A stretch of DNA of 64,000 bases from Butyrivibrio sp. VCD2006 (GCF_000423925.1 NZ_AUIX01000035.1:16488-80487); one strand, 5' to 3'. Numbered from the stretch's first letter, positions 8,310 through 18,012 are shown. Notes: a model not told the origin generated them from the sequence alone. Translations and numbers: made by a program.

Positions 8310-9047
8310 ATGTCAAAACATTTAGTAAGAAATACAGTTTTAGCGACGATCACGGTTCTTCTGTTCTACTTTGCACAGGGGGCTGCTGTAGTAATGGGAC
8401 AGCTGGAGGGACTTAAGGCTATTACGATACAGGCAGCTATTATATGGAGCGGTGCATTAGTAGCTATCGCATTTTTTCTTATAAAGGACCACAGCCTTAA
8501 GGAGTTGGGGTTCCGGAAGCCTGTGAGAGGCATGGCTGTAAAGTTTCTGTATTACGCTCCGCTAATAATTGTTGCACTGGCTGCTTTTACAGGTGGTATC
8601 AAATTCGATAACGGTAGATTTTTTATTCCGAATCTGATATTTACACTCGGTATAGGCCTGACAGAAGAGCTCTATTTCAGGGGTATCATTTGCAATATGT
8701 GGAAAGAAAAGGAGAAGGCTGCGATTCTTATTTCATCAGCTCTTTTTGGGCTGAGTCATCTGTTGAACGTTATGGGTGGTGCAGGTCTTGCTGAAACACT
8801 TTTGCAGATAGCGTTTGCATTTACTTATGGAATTGTTATGGCATTTGTGATCCTCAGGACTAAAAGTATCCGGCCATGTATTTTGTTACATGCACTTCAT
8901 GATTTTTGCGGTTTTATCACAAATGAAGGTGATATGAAACTGAACATAATGGTAGGAACAATTCAGTTTGTAGTGCTTCTTTTGTATTGCATGTATTTGC
9001 TGGTTAGGATGAAGGAAAACGATACTGATAAATCGGAGGAAAGATGA
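8310..9047 (+). CDS. CPBP family intramembrane metalloprotease
   Basis: A 245-residue multi-pass protein of the CPBP (Abi/CAAX-protease-like) family. Motif 1 is TEELYFRG (EExxxR), motif 2 is FGLSH (FxxxH), and motif 3 is HALHDF. These provide the glutamates and histidines of the membrane-embedded active site. AGGAGGGG (8299-8306) fixes the ATG at 8310; an upstream GTG at 8214 lies inside the terminator. CPBP members act in prenyl-protein processing or peptide/bacteriocin self-protection; the substrate here cannot be told. A VOC relic overlaps its stop codon. Confidence 0.82.
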   Translation: MSKHLVRNTVLATITVLLFYFAQGAAVVMGQLEGLKAITIQAAIIWSGALVAIAFFLIKDHSLKELGFRKPVRGMAVKFLYYAPLIIVALAAFTGGIKFDNGRFFIPNLIFTLGIGLTEELYFRGIICNMWKEKEKAAILISSALFGLSHLLNVMGGAGLAETLLQIAFAFTYGIVMAFVILRTKSIRPCILLHALHDFCGFITNEGDMKLNIMVGTIQFVVLLLYCMYLLVRMKENDTDKSEER

Positions 9048-9150
9048 TGGAACCAATAAATATGTAAAAAATAGTTTTGAAGCTGCAGGAACATACTGTA
9101 AAGCTTTTGGCGCAGAAATCACTCGTGAGCGATGGTGGATATCAATTTAA
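9044..9150 (+). pseudogene. VOC/PhnB-like (glyoxalase superfamily) fragment
   Basis: An ATG overlaps the CPBP stop and has a good GGAGGA site, but the frame closes at once. A second frame from 9055 reads NKYVKNSFEAAGTYCKAFG, then AEITRE, which resembles the first beta-alpha unit of PhnB-like VOC proteins (FEAAxFYxxAFGAE). It stops after about 32 codons. I read it as a frameshifted and truncated gene once coupled to the CPBP gene. Confidence 0.5.
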
Positions 9151-9168
9151 TAAATCAGTGCAAGAAAG

Positions 9169-9202
9169 GCATCCCGAGGATCAGCATCCCCGGGATGTTT
9201 TT
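9169..9202 (+). terminator. Terminator
   Basis: GCATCCCG / CGGGATGT stem followed by TTTTTG. The remaining 9203-9410 is AT-rich leader for the kinase gene with no supported gene; TTGACG (9284) and TATACA (9305) are a weak promoter candidate with a 15-bp spacer. Confidence 0.7.
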
Positions 9203-9410
9203 GCATTACGAAAAGCTTATGATAGTACATTTTTAGGTCATATAATTTGTTGAAATGTTTATAAAAAGTTAATATGCCGAAAATTGACGCTATATATGTA
9301 CAACTATACAATTAAGCTAGTTGAGTATGTTTGCGGTATTTTGCGTACTTTTTTAAGAAGGCATTATTTTGAAATTCCGTTTCCTTTATTTCAGGAAGGA
9401 TTAAAGCTGC

Positions 9411-12131
9411 ATGAGGTCAATACGAACGAAAATCATGCTCTTGACGATGTGTGCCATTGTCATTGCAGTCAGTATAGTTACGGTAATCGCCGTTGTTTCC
9501 ATCGACAGACTTGGAAACAACAGTGCGGATGAAATGCTGTATTTGCTATGCGAGACCGGACAAAAGAATCTTAATACCTATTTTGACAGTGCGGAAGAGT
9601 CGGTGACGAAGCTTTCCAAGGTTACGGAAGATGACCTGAAAAAAACCGGCTCTGAGGAGCTTGCTGAGCATGTGGAGCGCATGCGCAGCGCGTTTGACAA
9701 GATTATGTATCGATCAAACGCTGTTTTAACGTATTACTACAGAATTGATCCTGCGGTTTCAAAGAAAATAAAAGGATTCTGGTACACCAACCTTGACGGC
9801 GAGGGGTTCAGAGAAAATGAAGTGACGGACATTACGCTCTATGACACCAATGATACCAGTGAATTGCAGTGGCTTACCATCCCGAAGGCCACCGGGAATC
9901 CTGTATGGATTTCTCCATATATTACTGAGAGTATTGACGTTCGCGTGATTTCCTATAATGTTCCGATTTATTGGAACGATGAGTTTATCGGGGTAATCGG
10001 TGCTGAGATTGACTACTCACTAATGTCTACAGAGGTTAAACATATTACCCTGTATGATAATGGTTACGCTTTTATTACGGATAACGATGGTAACCTTATA
10101 TATCATCCTTATATCGATGCAACAATACTGACGGATATGAGCAGACCTGATGTTCCACCTGAAGTGATGACCGAAAACAGCCATTATCGTTATATCGCAG
10201 ATGGACAGGAAAAGATGGGAGTATGGCTCCCTTTAGACAACGGTATGCGGCTTCATGTATCGGTACCAACTTCGGAGGTCAACGAAACATGGAAGAAGAT
10301 GGTAGGTAATATCCTGGTTACTTCAGTTCTTCTGCTGCTTGTTCTCAGTGTAATTATTAGCCGGTATGCATTGCGTCTTACTAAGCCACTCAATGAGCTG
10401 ACAAAAGCTACTGAGCAGGTAAACAGAGGAGATTACAATATTAAGCTCAGCTATGATAAGGATGATGAGGTAGGAATTTTGACGAAGACCTTTACCAATC
10501 TGGTAAACAATCTTCAGAATGAGATCCATGCCCTTGCCGAGTCGGAGCTGGCTAATAAGGCTAAATCGTCATTCCTTTCCAATATGAGCCATGAGATCAG
10601 GACTCCGATTACGACTGTTCTTGGAATGAATGAGATTATCAGTAGAGAAACCACGGATGATAATATTCTCGGATACTGCAACAATATCCGTGTAGCGGGA
10701 AACAATCTACTGGGTATCATAAATGATATTCTTGATTTTTCGAAGATTGAGTCCGGAAAGATGGAACTCATTCCTGCACCATATTCTGTAAAGGAGCTTT
10801 TCGGTGATCTGTATAACATGGTACAGATCAGAGCCAGTGATAAGGGGCTGAGTTTGAAGCTTGAAATCGATCCTCATCTTCCTACAGAGCTTGTCGGGGA
10901 TGCGCTTCGTATCAAGCAGGTGGTTACCAATCTGCTTACCAATGCTATCAAGTATACAGAGAAGGGCACGGTTACCCTCACTGCATCTCTTAAAAACAAA
11001 GATGATAAGAAAGCGACAATATATATAGCTGTTTCCGATACCGGTATCGGTATCAAAGAAGAGGAGATGCCCAAGCTTTTCGAGAAGTTTGACAGGCTGG
11101 ATACACGAAGAACCTATACGATTGAAGGAACAGGCCTTGGACTTGCCATCACCAAAAAGCTTCTTGTGATGATGGGGACTGATATTGACGTAAAAAGTGC
11201 TTACAATGTGGGATCCACATTTTCCTTCAATCTTGAGCAGGAGATTTCGAATCCTGCAGAAATCGGCTTGGTTGATGTACAATCCATGAATGCCATGGAG
11301 CACACGCGGTTGGATAGATTTTCATTTATCGCTCCAAACAGCCATATTCTGCTGGTGGATGATACAGTTATGAATCTGGAGGTAATCAAGGGACTTTTGA
11401 AGCCAACTCAGCTGCAGGTCGATGTGGCGAGCAGCGGCCAGGAATGTATAGAACTTTTCAGTGCAAATTCCTATGATCTTGTATTCCTGGATTACAGAAT
11501 GCCGCAGATGAATGGCGTGGAGACGCTGAAGGCATTAAAGGAGAAAGAGCCTGAGAAGGCAGCTGCAACGCCTATTATCTCGCTGACTGCGAATGCTATT
11601 CAGGGAGAGCGTGAGCGCATGATAGAAGCCGGTTTTACCGATTATCTGACCAAGCCTGTGAATATATCTGATATGGACGCCGTGCTGGTCAAATATCTGC
11701 CGGAAAATGCGGTTGAACTGACAGATGGTAATGATGCGGAGGAAGAGGATCCTTACGAGGGAATTCCACAGGAGGCATTTGAGCTCTCGTGGCTTGATCC
11801 TAAGGAAGCCGTTGAATATTGCGGAAGCGGGCCTCTGTTTATGGAGGCTCTGGAGTTTTTTGCAAATGTTACAGAGAGAAATGCCGAGTTAATCGAGAAG
11901 TGTGTGGAAGAAGGGGATATTGAGCTGTACACGACCAAGGTTCATTCATTAAAGAGTACATCCTTATCCGTTGGGTTAAAAGATTTTTCCGCAAGAGCAA
12001 AAAAGCTTGAACTTGCGGGTAAAAGTAATGATATAGAAACAATTAAACGCGATACGCCTGATTTCCTTAAGTCCTATCGTAAGATCAGGGATGATTTGGA
12101 AGCGATACTGGCAAAAGCAGCGAATGAGTGA
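9411..12131 (+). CDS. Hybrid sensor histidine kinase (sensor-HAMP-HisKA-HATPase-REC-HPt)
   Basis: A 906-residue membrane sensor kinase. TM1 is about 9-30, with a Cache-like extracytoplasmic domain of about 265 residues (WYTNLDGEGF ... PIYWNDEFIGVIGAEIDY). TM2 is about 299-322, followed by HAMP. HisKA carries SHEIRTP (His about 394). HATPase has NLLTNAIKY, DTGIGI and GTGLGLA. The REC domain begins ILLVDD with phospho-Asp in FLDYRMP (about 692), and the C-terminal HPt domain has HSLKS (His about 844). An internal His-Asp-His relay is therefore possible, with an unlinked output regulator. The next gene is a solute-binding lipoprotein 21 bp on, which may present ligand to the sensor. Confidence 0.9.
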   Translation: MRSIRTKIMLLTMCAIVIAVSIVTVIAVVSIDRLGNNSADEMLYLLCETGQKNLNTYFDSAEESVTKLSKVTEDDLKKTGSEELAEHVERMRSAFDKIMYRSNAVLTYYYRIDPAVSKKIKGFWYTNLDGEGFRENEVTDITLYDTNDTSELQWLTIPKATGNPVWISPYITESIDVRVISYNVPIYWNDEFIGVIGAEIDYSLMSTEVKHITLYDNGYAFITDNDGNLIYHPYIDATILTDMSRPDVPPEVMTENSHYRYIADGQEKMGVWLPLDNGMRLHVSVPTSEVNETWKKMVGNILVTSVLLLLVLSVIISRYALRLTKPLNELTKATEQVNRGDYNIKLSYDKDDEVGILTKTFTNLVNNLQNEIHALAESELANKAKSSFLSNMSHEIRTPITTVLGMNEIISRETTDDNILGYCNNIRVAGNNLLGIINDILDFSKIESGKMELIPAPYSVKELFGDLYNMVQIRASDKGLSLKLEIDPHLPTELVGDALRIKQVVTNLLTNAIKYTEKGTVTLTASLKNKDDKKATIYIAVSDTGIGIKEEEMPKLFEKFDRLDTRRTYTIEGTGLGLAITKKLLVMMGTDIDVKSAYNVGSTFSFNLEQEISNPAEIGLVDVQSMNAMEHTRLDRFSFIAPNSHILLVDDTVMNLEVIKGLLKPTQLQVDVASSGQECIELFSANSYDLVFLDYRMPQMNGVETLKALKEKEPEKAAATPIISLTANAIQGERERMIEAGFTDYLTKPVNISDMDAVLVKYLPENAVELTDGNDAEEEDPYEGIPQEAFELSWLDPKEAVEYCGSGPLFMEALEFFANVTERNAELIEKCVEEGDIELYTTKVHSLKSTSLSVGLKDFSARAKKLELAGKSNDIETIKRDTPDFLKSYRKIRDDLEAILAKAANE

Positions 12132-12152
12132 TTTTTGCAGAAAGGTGGGGAA

Positions 12153-13811
12153 ATGATGAGACGTAAAACAAATACCCCCGTGTACCTACTGACAGCGATT
12201 TTTCTTATTGCATCTCTGTTATCCGGATGCAATTCCGCGCCTGGTGATTCCGGAAAAACAGATGCACCTGCAAGCTCAGAGCCCGATGTATCAAAGTTTC
12301 TGGTTGCCGTTGAGGAAGAACCTGATACAGTGGATTTTCAATGCACATCCATTCACTACACGGTTGCACAGAATGTTTTTGACCGTCTTGTGGAAATGGA
12401 AAACAATGCCCACGGAAGCGCTGTTGTCCTGCCTTCTTTAGCTAAGGAATGGGAAATATCAGATGATGGTATGACCTATACCTTCCACCTTCGCGAGGGA
12501 GTGACCTTTAGTAATGGATCACCGCTCACGGCTTCGGATGTGCTTTATACGTTTACAAGGCTTTTGACTCATCCGGATTCCTGTAACCAGGATATTGTTG
12601 ATGTAATTGCAGGTGCAAGTAAGATTGAGGCCGGAGAGACAGATAAACTGGAAGGCTTTGAGGTTTTGGGAGATCTTGATTTTTCTATCACCCTGGATCA
12701 ACCGTTTGCAGCTTTTCTGCCGTGCCTGTCGATGCCCGGAGCTTCTATTATGGATGAGGAGACAACCATTGAAGCCGGGGATCGTTTTGGTAAGACTCCG
12801 GAATGGACTGTAGGAACAGGGTCCTTTATTTTGTGGAAATGGAATGACGAGGGTATGCTGCTTAAGGCCAACAAGTCATGCTGGAACGGAGCACCTAAGT
12901 GTGAAGGCGTGGATCTGAGGTTCATGTCTGATGCCGGTGAGATTGAGGCACTTTTCGAAAAGGGCGGGCTGGATATTCTGGATCTGGATGGCCTTGGAAG
13001 TGTGGCAGATAAATATTTAAGTGATGATTCTTATAAGGACCGTTTGTTCCGTGCGCACCCTGTAGGGATTACCTATATTGCGCTTAATGAATCGATTGAG
13101 CCTTTAGACGATGTATCCGTGCGCAAGGCTCTCCAGATGGCTCTGGACAGACAGGCCCTTTTGGATAGCAGTCTGAACGGCAGAGGAGAGCTTGAACAGG
13201 GTATTTTTCCGCATGGTCTTAGCGGATATAATGAGAATCTGCCTGAAATCCCCTATGATCCGGATGGAGCCGTTGCTCTTCTTTCTGAAGCCGGATACGA
13301 AGATGGGTTTGAGATGACGATAAGTGTCAAATCTACTGTTTCATCATGGGAGAAGTCTATGATGGAAGAGGTGGCATCCATGTGGGAGAAGATCGGAGTT
13401 ACTGCAAAGGTTGAGGTTATCGATGAATCCGAATGGATGAAGATGAGGAAGAGCGGAGAGATTGCTTGCTACGAGGCAACGTGGACAGCTGATTTTAATG
13501 ATCCGGATAATTTCATCTACACATTTTTTGGCAACAAAGATAATACTGTCAACAGGAGCCTCTGCTATCCAAAAGAGGATATCATGAAGCGGGTTACCGA
13601 TGCCCGCGCCATCAAAGATAAGGATGAGCGTATCAAGGAATACAGAGACTTAGAGCAGACCATCATTCAGGATGATGCTGCCTGGATCCCGCTGTTTTCA
13701 CGAATCCGCTTCTATGTGAAGGGAGAGAGACTTGATGGAATTAAGGCCTCCTGGAACGGATCGGTTAAGAATAACTATCGCAATATGACGATAAAGTTGG
13801 AGGATAAATGA
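12153..13811 (+). CDS. ABC-type solute-binding lipoprotein, family 5 (oligopeptide-like)
   Basis: A 552-residue extracytoplasmic binding lipoprotein with lipobox LLSGC. It has the family-5 pattern: LAKEWEISDDGMTYTFHLRE, GVTFSNGSPLTASDVLYTF and VRKALQMALDR. Such proteins bind peptides, nickel or sugars for Opp/Dpp-type importers. No permease or ATPase genes adjoin. Its only neighbour is the hybrid kinase 21 bp upstream, so a sensing role is plausible. The start at 12153 follows GGTGGGG; a TTG at 12135 is in frame but badly placed. Confidence 0.85.
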   Translation: MMRRKTNTPVYLLTAIFLIASLLSGCNSAPGDSGKTDAPASSEPDVSKFLVAVEEEPDTVDFQCTSIHYTVAQNVFDRLVEMENNAHGSAVVLPSLAKEWEISDDGMTYTFHLREGVTFSNGSPLTASDVLYTFTRLLTHPDSCNQDIVDVIAGASKIEAGETDKLEGFEVLGDLDFSITLDQPFAAFLPCLSMPGASIMDEETTIEAGDRFGKTPEWTVGTGSFILWKWNDEGMLLKANKSCWNGAPKCEGVDLRFMSDAGEIEALFEKGGLDILDLDGLGSVADKYLSDDSYKDRLFRAHPVGITYIALNESIEPLDDVSVRKALQMALDRQALLDSSLNGRGELEQGIFPHGLSGYNENLPEIPYDPDGAVALLSEAGYEDGFEMTISVKSTVSSWEKSMMEEVASMWEKIGVTAKVEVIDESEWMKMRKSGEIACYEATWTADFNDPDNFIYTFFGNKDNTVNRSLCYPKEDIMKRVTDARAIKDKDERIKEYRDLEQTIIQDDAAWIPLFSRIRFYVKGERLDGIKASWNGSVKNNYRNMTIKLEDK

Positions 13812-13910
13812 TATTCTGATTCTCCGACAAATCAGCGCAAGAAATGTCGGGTAACATTCATACCATCGTATTAAACTGATAATACAAATATCAGAATGAG
13901 GTATGGATAT

Positions 13911-14591
13911 ATGAAAAGACCAATTACAACATTATTTATGCTCATGTCAGTAGACGGAAAAATCAGCACAGGATCAACTGATAACATGGATGTAGACAGG
14001 GATTTCCCTGAAATTGAAGGATTAAAAGAAGGTCTTCATCAATATTATGAGATAGAGCAGACAACAGATCTGTGGTCATTTAACACCGGGCGTGTACAGG
14101 AAAAAATGGGCGTCAATGAGAAGCCTATGCCGGTTAAAACACCGGTCTCTTTTGTGCTTGTTGATAATTCTCATCTTACTGAGCATGGAATCAAATACTT
14201 TTGTGAGCTATCAAAAAGGTTCGTACTGATAACAACAAATCGAGATCACCCTGCTTTTAAAGTGAAAGCAGATAATCTGGAAATCATCTTTCAAGAAAAC
14301 TTTTCCCTTGAACAGGCTCTTGTGGACTTAAAAGAAAAGTATGGATGCGAGAGACTTACGATCCAAAGCGGCGGTACTATGAACGGGATATTTCTTAGAA
14401 GCAAGCTCTTTGATTACGTGGATATTGTTGTTGCACCGGTCCTTATTGGAGGAAAAGATACCTCTACATTGATCGATGGAGACTCAATTACAATAAAAGA
14501 GGAATTAAGCAAACTCGGTGTACTTAGGCTTGTTAGCTGTGAAAAGCTTGAAGATTCATATCTAAGGTTAAAATATGAAGTGGTTAAATAG
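13911..14591 (+). CDS. RibD C-terminal-like NADPH-dependent reductase
   Basis: A 226-residue RibD_C/dihydrofolate-reductase-fold protein. It shows the N-terminal FMLMSVDGKIS strand-helix and the later QSGGTMNGIFL NADPH-binding loop, with DYVDIVVAPVLIGG near the C-terminus. In riboflavin synthesis this fold reduces the ribosyl side chain of the pyrimidine intermediate, but stand-alone members often have other or unknown substrates. No rib genes are nearby. The ATG at 13911 is preferred because GAGG (13898-13901) precedes it; an in-frame ATG at 13896 lies upstream of that site. Confidence 0.75.
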   Translation: MKRPITTLFMLMSVDGKISTGSTDNMDVDRDFPEIEGLKEGLHQYYEIEQTTDLWSFNTGRVQEKMGVNEKPMPVKTPVSFVLVDNSHLTEHGIKYFCELSKRFVLITTNRDHPAFKVKADNLEIIFQENFSLEQALVDLKEKYGCERLTIQSGGTMNGIFLRSKLFDYVDIVVAPVLIGGKDTSTLIDGDSITIKEELSKLGVLRLVSCEKLEDSYLRLKYEVVK

Positions 14592-14611
14592 GCTTTGTAA
14601 ATTTTACCCTA

Positions 14612-14990
14612 TGAAAAAGATAAAAACACAATAATGCTGTATATCCTTGTATTCTGCTGTTTCATGAACATAGCACTTGATATTTTTCTGATAAAAATCA
14701 TTGGCATGGGAGTTGAAGGAGCTGCACTTGCAACTATAATTTCACAGATTGTTTCAGGAATCATAAGTGGTACATATGTGATCGTCAATTATAAGGAATT
14801 CATGCCGAATCTGAGACATGATCTGCCTGACAGAGTAATGATAAGCGAAATGATGGCAACAGGTGGCGCAATGTCTCTGATGTACAGTTATGACGGTATT
14901 TATCCTGGTCGTATATTTCGTGAATACACAGAGAATCTTCAAAAGCAGACTGGTTTGCCAGGTTATTTAAAAAACATGTGCTTTTCATAA
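14612..14990 (+). pseudogene. MATE-family efflux transporter fragment
   Basis: An open frame reading KNTIMLYILVFCCFMNIALD and then MGVEGAALATIISQIVSGI, typical of the central helices of MATE multidrug/Na+ antiporters. The normal protein is about 450 residues; here only about 90 homologous residues remain, with no 5' part and an unrelated 3' end. No ribosome binding site is present. This is the first of several gene scraps up to 15095. Confidence 0.6.
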
Positions 14991-15002
14991 CAACATTTTC
15001 AA

Positions 15003-15095
15003 GTCGCAGCAGTGTTAAACCATGCCGCATTCTATTCAGGATGTCCTAAAGCCTGAGCAGCATTCAGACTTGCAAAGGAAGTATATGAATCATAA
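15003..15095 (+). pseudogene. Carboxymuconolactone decarboxylase-like fragment
   Basis: One frame reads AAVLNHAAFYSGCPKA, an in-frame TGA, then AAFRLAKEVYES. The pattern matches the C-terminal end of CMD-family proteins (xHxAFYxGWPKAWAAFxLAKEV), with TGA where a Trp is expected. Only about 30 residues survive and no start is present. Confidence 0.5.
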
Positions 15096-15126
15096 CAGAT
15101 GGAACATAAATATAGATTAATGAGGA

Positions 15127-15173
15127 AGCTCCGGATTCTAGTCGCGTAGAATCCGGAGCTTTGTAGTTTTTAT
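15127..15173 (+). terminator. Strong terminator hairpin
   Basis: Perfect 14-bp stem AGCTCCGGATTCTA / TAGAATCCGGAGCT with a 6-nt loop and a T-rich tail. It sits at the end of the gene debris. Confidence 0.8.
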
Positions 15174-15399
15174 GAAGAAAGTGTTTTTTGAGGGGGTTTT
15201 AGTGTTTTTTGTTCTATGAATGTTATCTTATATTAAAAATCGTAATTAAAAGTGAAGTTTATATGTTTTTTATGTGAATTCGAAAACTATTACTTTGCAA
15301 AGATGAGAATTCATAGAAATTTAGTACTTCACAAAATCTTAGAATGAGATCAAATTGTTAGAAATTCTTGGAACACTCTCACTGATTAACCAATAAACT

Positions 15400-15441
15400 A
15401 AAGTACCGCCACCGGGATCCTGCCACAGTGACGGTACCTTA
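15400..15441. terminator. Hairpin, probable terminator
   Basis: AAAGTACCGCCAC ... GTGACGGTACCTT stem with an internal CGGGATCCTG loop. No gene is visible between 15174 and 15627 apart from this hairpin and AT-rich sequence. A TGTATACT box at about 15580 could be an extended -10 for the lipoprotein gene. Confidence 0.5.
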
Positions 15442-15627
15442 TAGGTTTTCATTAGTATTCATTTTTGAGTTCCTCCTGTTTATGATTATATGTTAGCAGA
15501 GTAGGAGAGAAAAGGAATTATCCAGTTTGGAGAGATAATAAAGTTTAATCTTCTTTGGGGATAAGTTAGCAGATTTGGTGTATACTAATATTTCCAAATT
15601 TTTATATTATGAAAGGTTTTTATTGTA

Positions 15628-16122
15628 ATGAAAAGAATTGTTCTGCTTTTAGCCATGATTCTAATGATACTTGTTGTAGGATGTGGAAAGAAAGAAAAAC
15701 AGACTGACTTCAGGATTGCTGCCTGGGGTGATATGTATGCTGACATATTAAGCAAAGAGCAGGCTGAGATCTGTGGACAAGGCCCTGATAGCATATCGGT
15801 GAAAGATGTTCTCATCGATGGTGATGAGTGTACAGCTACATATGAATTTGATGAAGACTACCAATTGATTAAGGGATCATATCTTGTTAAGCATCTTCAA
15901 AAGTTTCCGGATGATGCATATTCTGATTATGCCGCACTTCTCTCAGAAAAATATGGTGATGCTGTAGATTCCGGGGATTTTGGCAGCATGCATTATACAA
16001 AGTATAGAACAGATAGGACGGAGATAACTTTAGAAGTAGCCAATTATGAAGTGAAAATCAAATACGAACCGCTTATAACAATTGAAAAGCCTGAAAAGGG
16101 AATGGGTACAGAATGGTTGTAA
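15628..16122 (+). CDS. Small lipoprotein of unknown function
   Basis: A 164-residue protein with a short signal peptide and lipobox VVGC (Cys about 17), then KKEKQ and a globular domain. The domain is rich in Asp/Tyr and ends in a KPEKG tail. An AAAGG site lies 12-14 nt before the ATG. It is monocistronic, with a terminator directly after. I do not recognise the family. Confidence 0.65.
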   Translation: MKRIVLLLAMILMILVVGCGKKEKQTDFRIAAWGDMYADILSKEQAEICGQGPDSISVKDVLIDGDECTATYEFDEDYQLIKGSYLVKHLQKFPDDAYSDYAALLSEKYGDAVDSGDFGSMHYTKYRTDRTEITLEVANYEVKIKYEPLITIEKPEKGMGTEWL

Positions 16123-16140
16123 TTTAAAATTGGAAATTAT

Positions 16141-16177
16141 AACGACATCATAGCAATATGCTATGGTGTCGTTTTTT
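16141..16177 (+). terminator. Terminator after lipoprotein
   Basis: AACGACATCATAGCA / TGCTATGGTGTCGTT stem, then TTTTTT. The following 16178-16551 is AT-rich with no supported gene; it presumably contains the promoter of the FtsH-like gene. Confidence 0.85.
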
Positions 16178-16551
16178 GTTTTCAAAATAGTTTATCTGAT
16201 TTTGATCTTAATTTATGGAAATCCTTGCGCCATCTATATTTACGGTCATGCCACCTCAGAATTAATTCCGCAAAAATTACACACCTTGTAGTGAAATGAT
16301 ACATATGCAAAGAATTAACAATCACTTATAAGAGATATAGCAAATTAAACCTATATGTAAATAGTAGCATGGTCTCATATCTGAATCTCTAAAATCTCTA
16401 TAAAGTATCCTGCTACACTTTTTGATTCAGATTATTTGTCTAAATTTTCTATGTTTTAATAGAAAGCTTTTTCATGCGCAAAAAAATGTACATACCACAT
16501 GATAAAGTATGATCAATAGAGGCCTAGATGATCAAAGGAAGGACATAAAGT

Positions 16552-17835
16552 ATGAGCGCATTTGATAATGTTATTGGTTTTACAGATATTAAGGTTGAAC
16601 TTATTAGGTTTTGTGATGTTCTTAGAAACATGGATAAATACAAAAAATTGGGGGTAACCTTGCCAAGAGGAATTCTTTTATATGGAGATCCTGGTATAGG
16701 AAAGACTATGATAGCAAAGAGTTTTATTGAGGAGAGTGGATATAAATCATTTACTGTAAGGAAGGATAAACCTGATGGGGATTTTGTGAATGAAATCCGT
16801 AATACATTTGATAAAGCAAAAAAAGAACCGCAAGCAATAGTCTTCTTGGATGATATGGATAAATTCGCTAATGAAGATGAATTTCATAGAGATGCAGAAG
16901 AATATGTAGCTGTACAAGCATGCATCGATGAATGTAAAGGATCTGGTGTTTTTGTTCTTGCAACAGCAAATGACAGATATTGCATGCCTGATTCTCTTAC
17001 TCGCGCAGGACGCTTCGACAAAGTTATTGAGATGAAATGCCCAGAGGGTGAAGATGCAAAGAAAATAATAAGCTATTTCCTTAGTAAGAAGCAGATTATT
17101 GGAGATGTCGATTTAGAAGAGATATCAAGACTTATGGAAGGACATTCCTGTGCGGAGTTAGAGGCTGTAATAAACGAGGCGGGTATTTATGCCGGATTTG
17201 ATAGGAGGGACAAAGTAGAACAGAAGGATATTATAAAAGCTTGCATGAGAATGATATTTGATGCACCCGAAGCGGTGGATATGATCGATACAAAGTATTT
17301 AAGGCACATTGCAGTTCATGAAGCAGGGCACGCTGTTATTTCTGAGGTATTAGATCCGGGATCGGTTAGCCTGGTGTCAGTTTGTCACTATTCTGGTGAT
17401 AGTGAGGGAGTGACAGTGATCCGCAGACCGGAGGACTATAAGATATCTAAAAAAGCACAGGAGCATGAAGTAATAAGAAAACTGGGAGGAAAGGCTGCTA
17501 CTGAGATGGTCTTTGGCACAGTTGATATGGGATGTAAAAACGATTTGTATAAAGCAGGTGATCTTGTTTCAGAATTTGTGGATGGTTTATGTGCTTTTGG
17601 GTTTGATTCTACTGAAATAAATAGGCCATCAGAATATCTGCAAGCAAAGAGGGATTGGAGAATCTCTCAGGAAATGGCTAGGTATTATCAGCAAGCAAAG
17701 GAAATAATTGTTGAGAATAGAGGTCTTTTAGACGTTATTACAAAAGAGCTATTGGAAAAGAAAACTCTGACATATAGGGATATAAAATTACTCTTAAATA
17801 ATCATAAATATGGGCAATGGAATCTTGAAACATAA
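16552..17835 (+). CDS. Soluble FtsH-like AAA+ zinc metalloprotease
   Basis: A 427-residue protein that begins directly with the AAA+ domain and lacks the N-terminal transmembrane region of FtsH (usually about 600-650 residues). Walker A is GDPGIGKT (about 44-51), Walker B is VFLDDMDK (DD in place of the usual DE), and the second region of homology has TRAGRFDK. The M41 peptidase part has HEAGH (about 256-260) and a later KNDLYKAGDL whose Asp fits the third zinc ligand. Both activities look intact, so this should be a cytosolic ATP-dependent protease. RBS AAGGAAGG. It is followed by a WYL regulator and a nuclease, unlike housekeeping ftsH contexts. Confidence 0.82.
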   Translation: MSAFDNVIGFTDIKVELIRFCDVLRNMDKYKKLGVTLPRGILLYGDPGIGKTMIAKSFIEESGYKSFTVRKDKPDGDFVNEIRNTFDKAKKEPQAIVFLDDMDKFANEDEFHRDAEEYVAVQACIDECKGSGVFVLATANDRYCMPDSLTRAGRFDKVIEMKCPEGEDAKKIISYFLSKKQIIGDVDLEEISRLMEGHSCAELEAVINEAGIYAGFDRRDKVEQKDIIKACMRMIFDAPEAVDMIDTKYLRHIAVHEAGHAVISEVLDPGSVSLVSVCHYSGDSEGVTVIRRPEDYKISKKAQEHEVIRKLGGKAATEMVFGTVDMGCKNDLYKAGDLVSEFVDGLCAFGFDSTEINRPSEYLQAKRDWRISQEMARYYQQAKEIIVENRGLLDVITKELLEKKTLTYRDIKLLLNNHKYGQWNLET

Positions 17836-17894
17836 TATAATTTGGCCATGGTATATCAAATAGCTTCTGTGGAATGGATATTTCAGATAGTAGA

Positions 17895-17981
17895 ATGAGC
17901 ATGAATTATTTGGTATATAAAATTGATAACGATAAAAGAGACTTCTTCTATGAAGAAATTCTGAATGGGAGTCTATTATAA
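17895..17981 (+). pseudogene. Possible relic ORF between FtsH-like and WYL genes
   Basis: Twenty-eight codons reading MSMNYLVYKIDNDKRDFFY, then EEILNGSLL. It looks coding and resembles the start of a longer protein, but it stops at once and has no clear ribosome binding site. It may be the remnant of a lost cassette member; origin unknown. Confidence 0.3.
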
Positions 17982-18012
17982 GAATAGGTGCTTAAAAAAG
18001 GAGAATTGTCTT

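Noticed and set aside
10707..11303. 198-residue minus-strand ORF
   Set aside because: Antisense to the conserved HATPase and linker region of the histidine kinase; no independent coding signal.
13911..14591. Riboflavin biosynthesis operon
   Set aside because: Only a stand-alone RibD_C-type reductase is present; no deaminase domain, other rib genes or recognisable FMN riboswitch.
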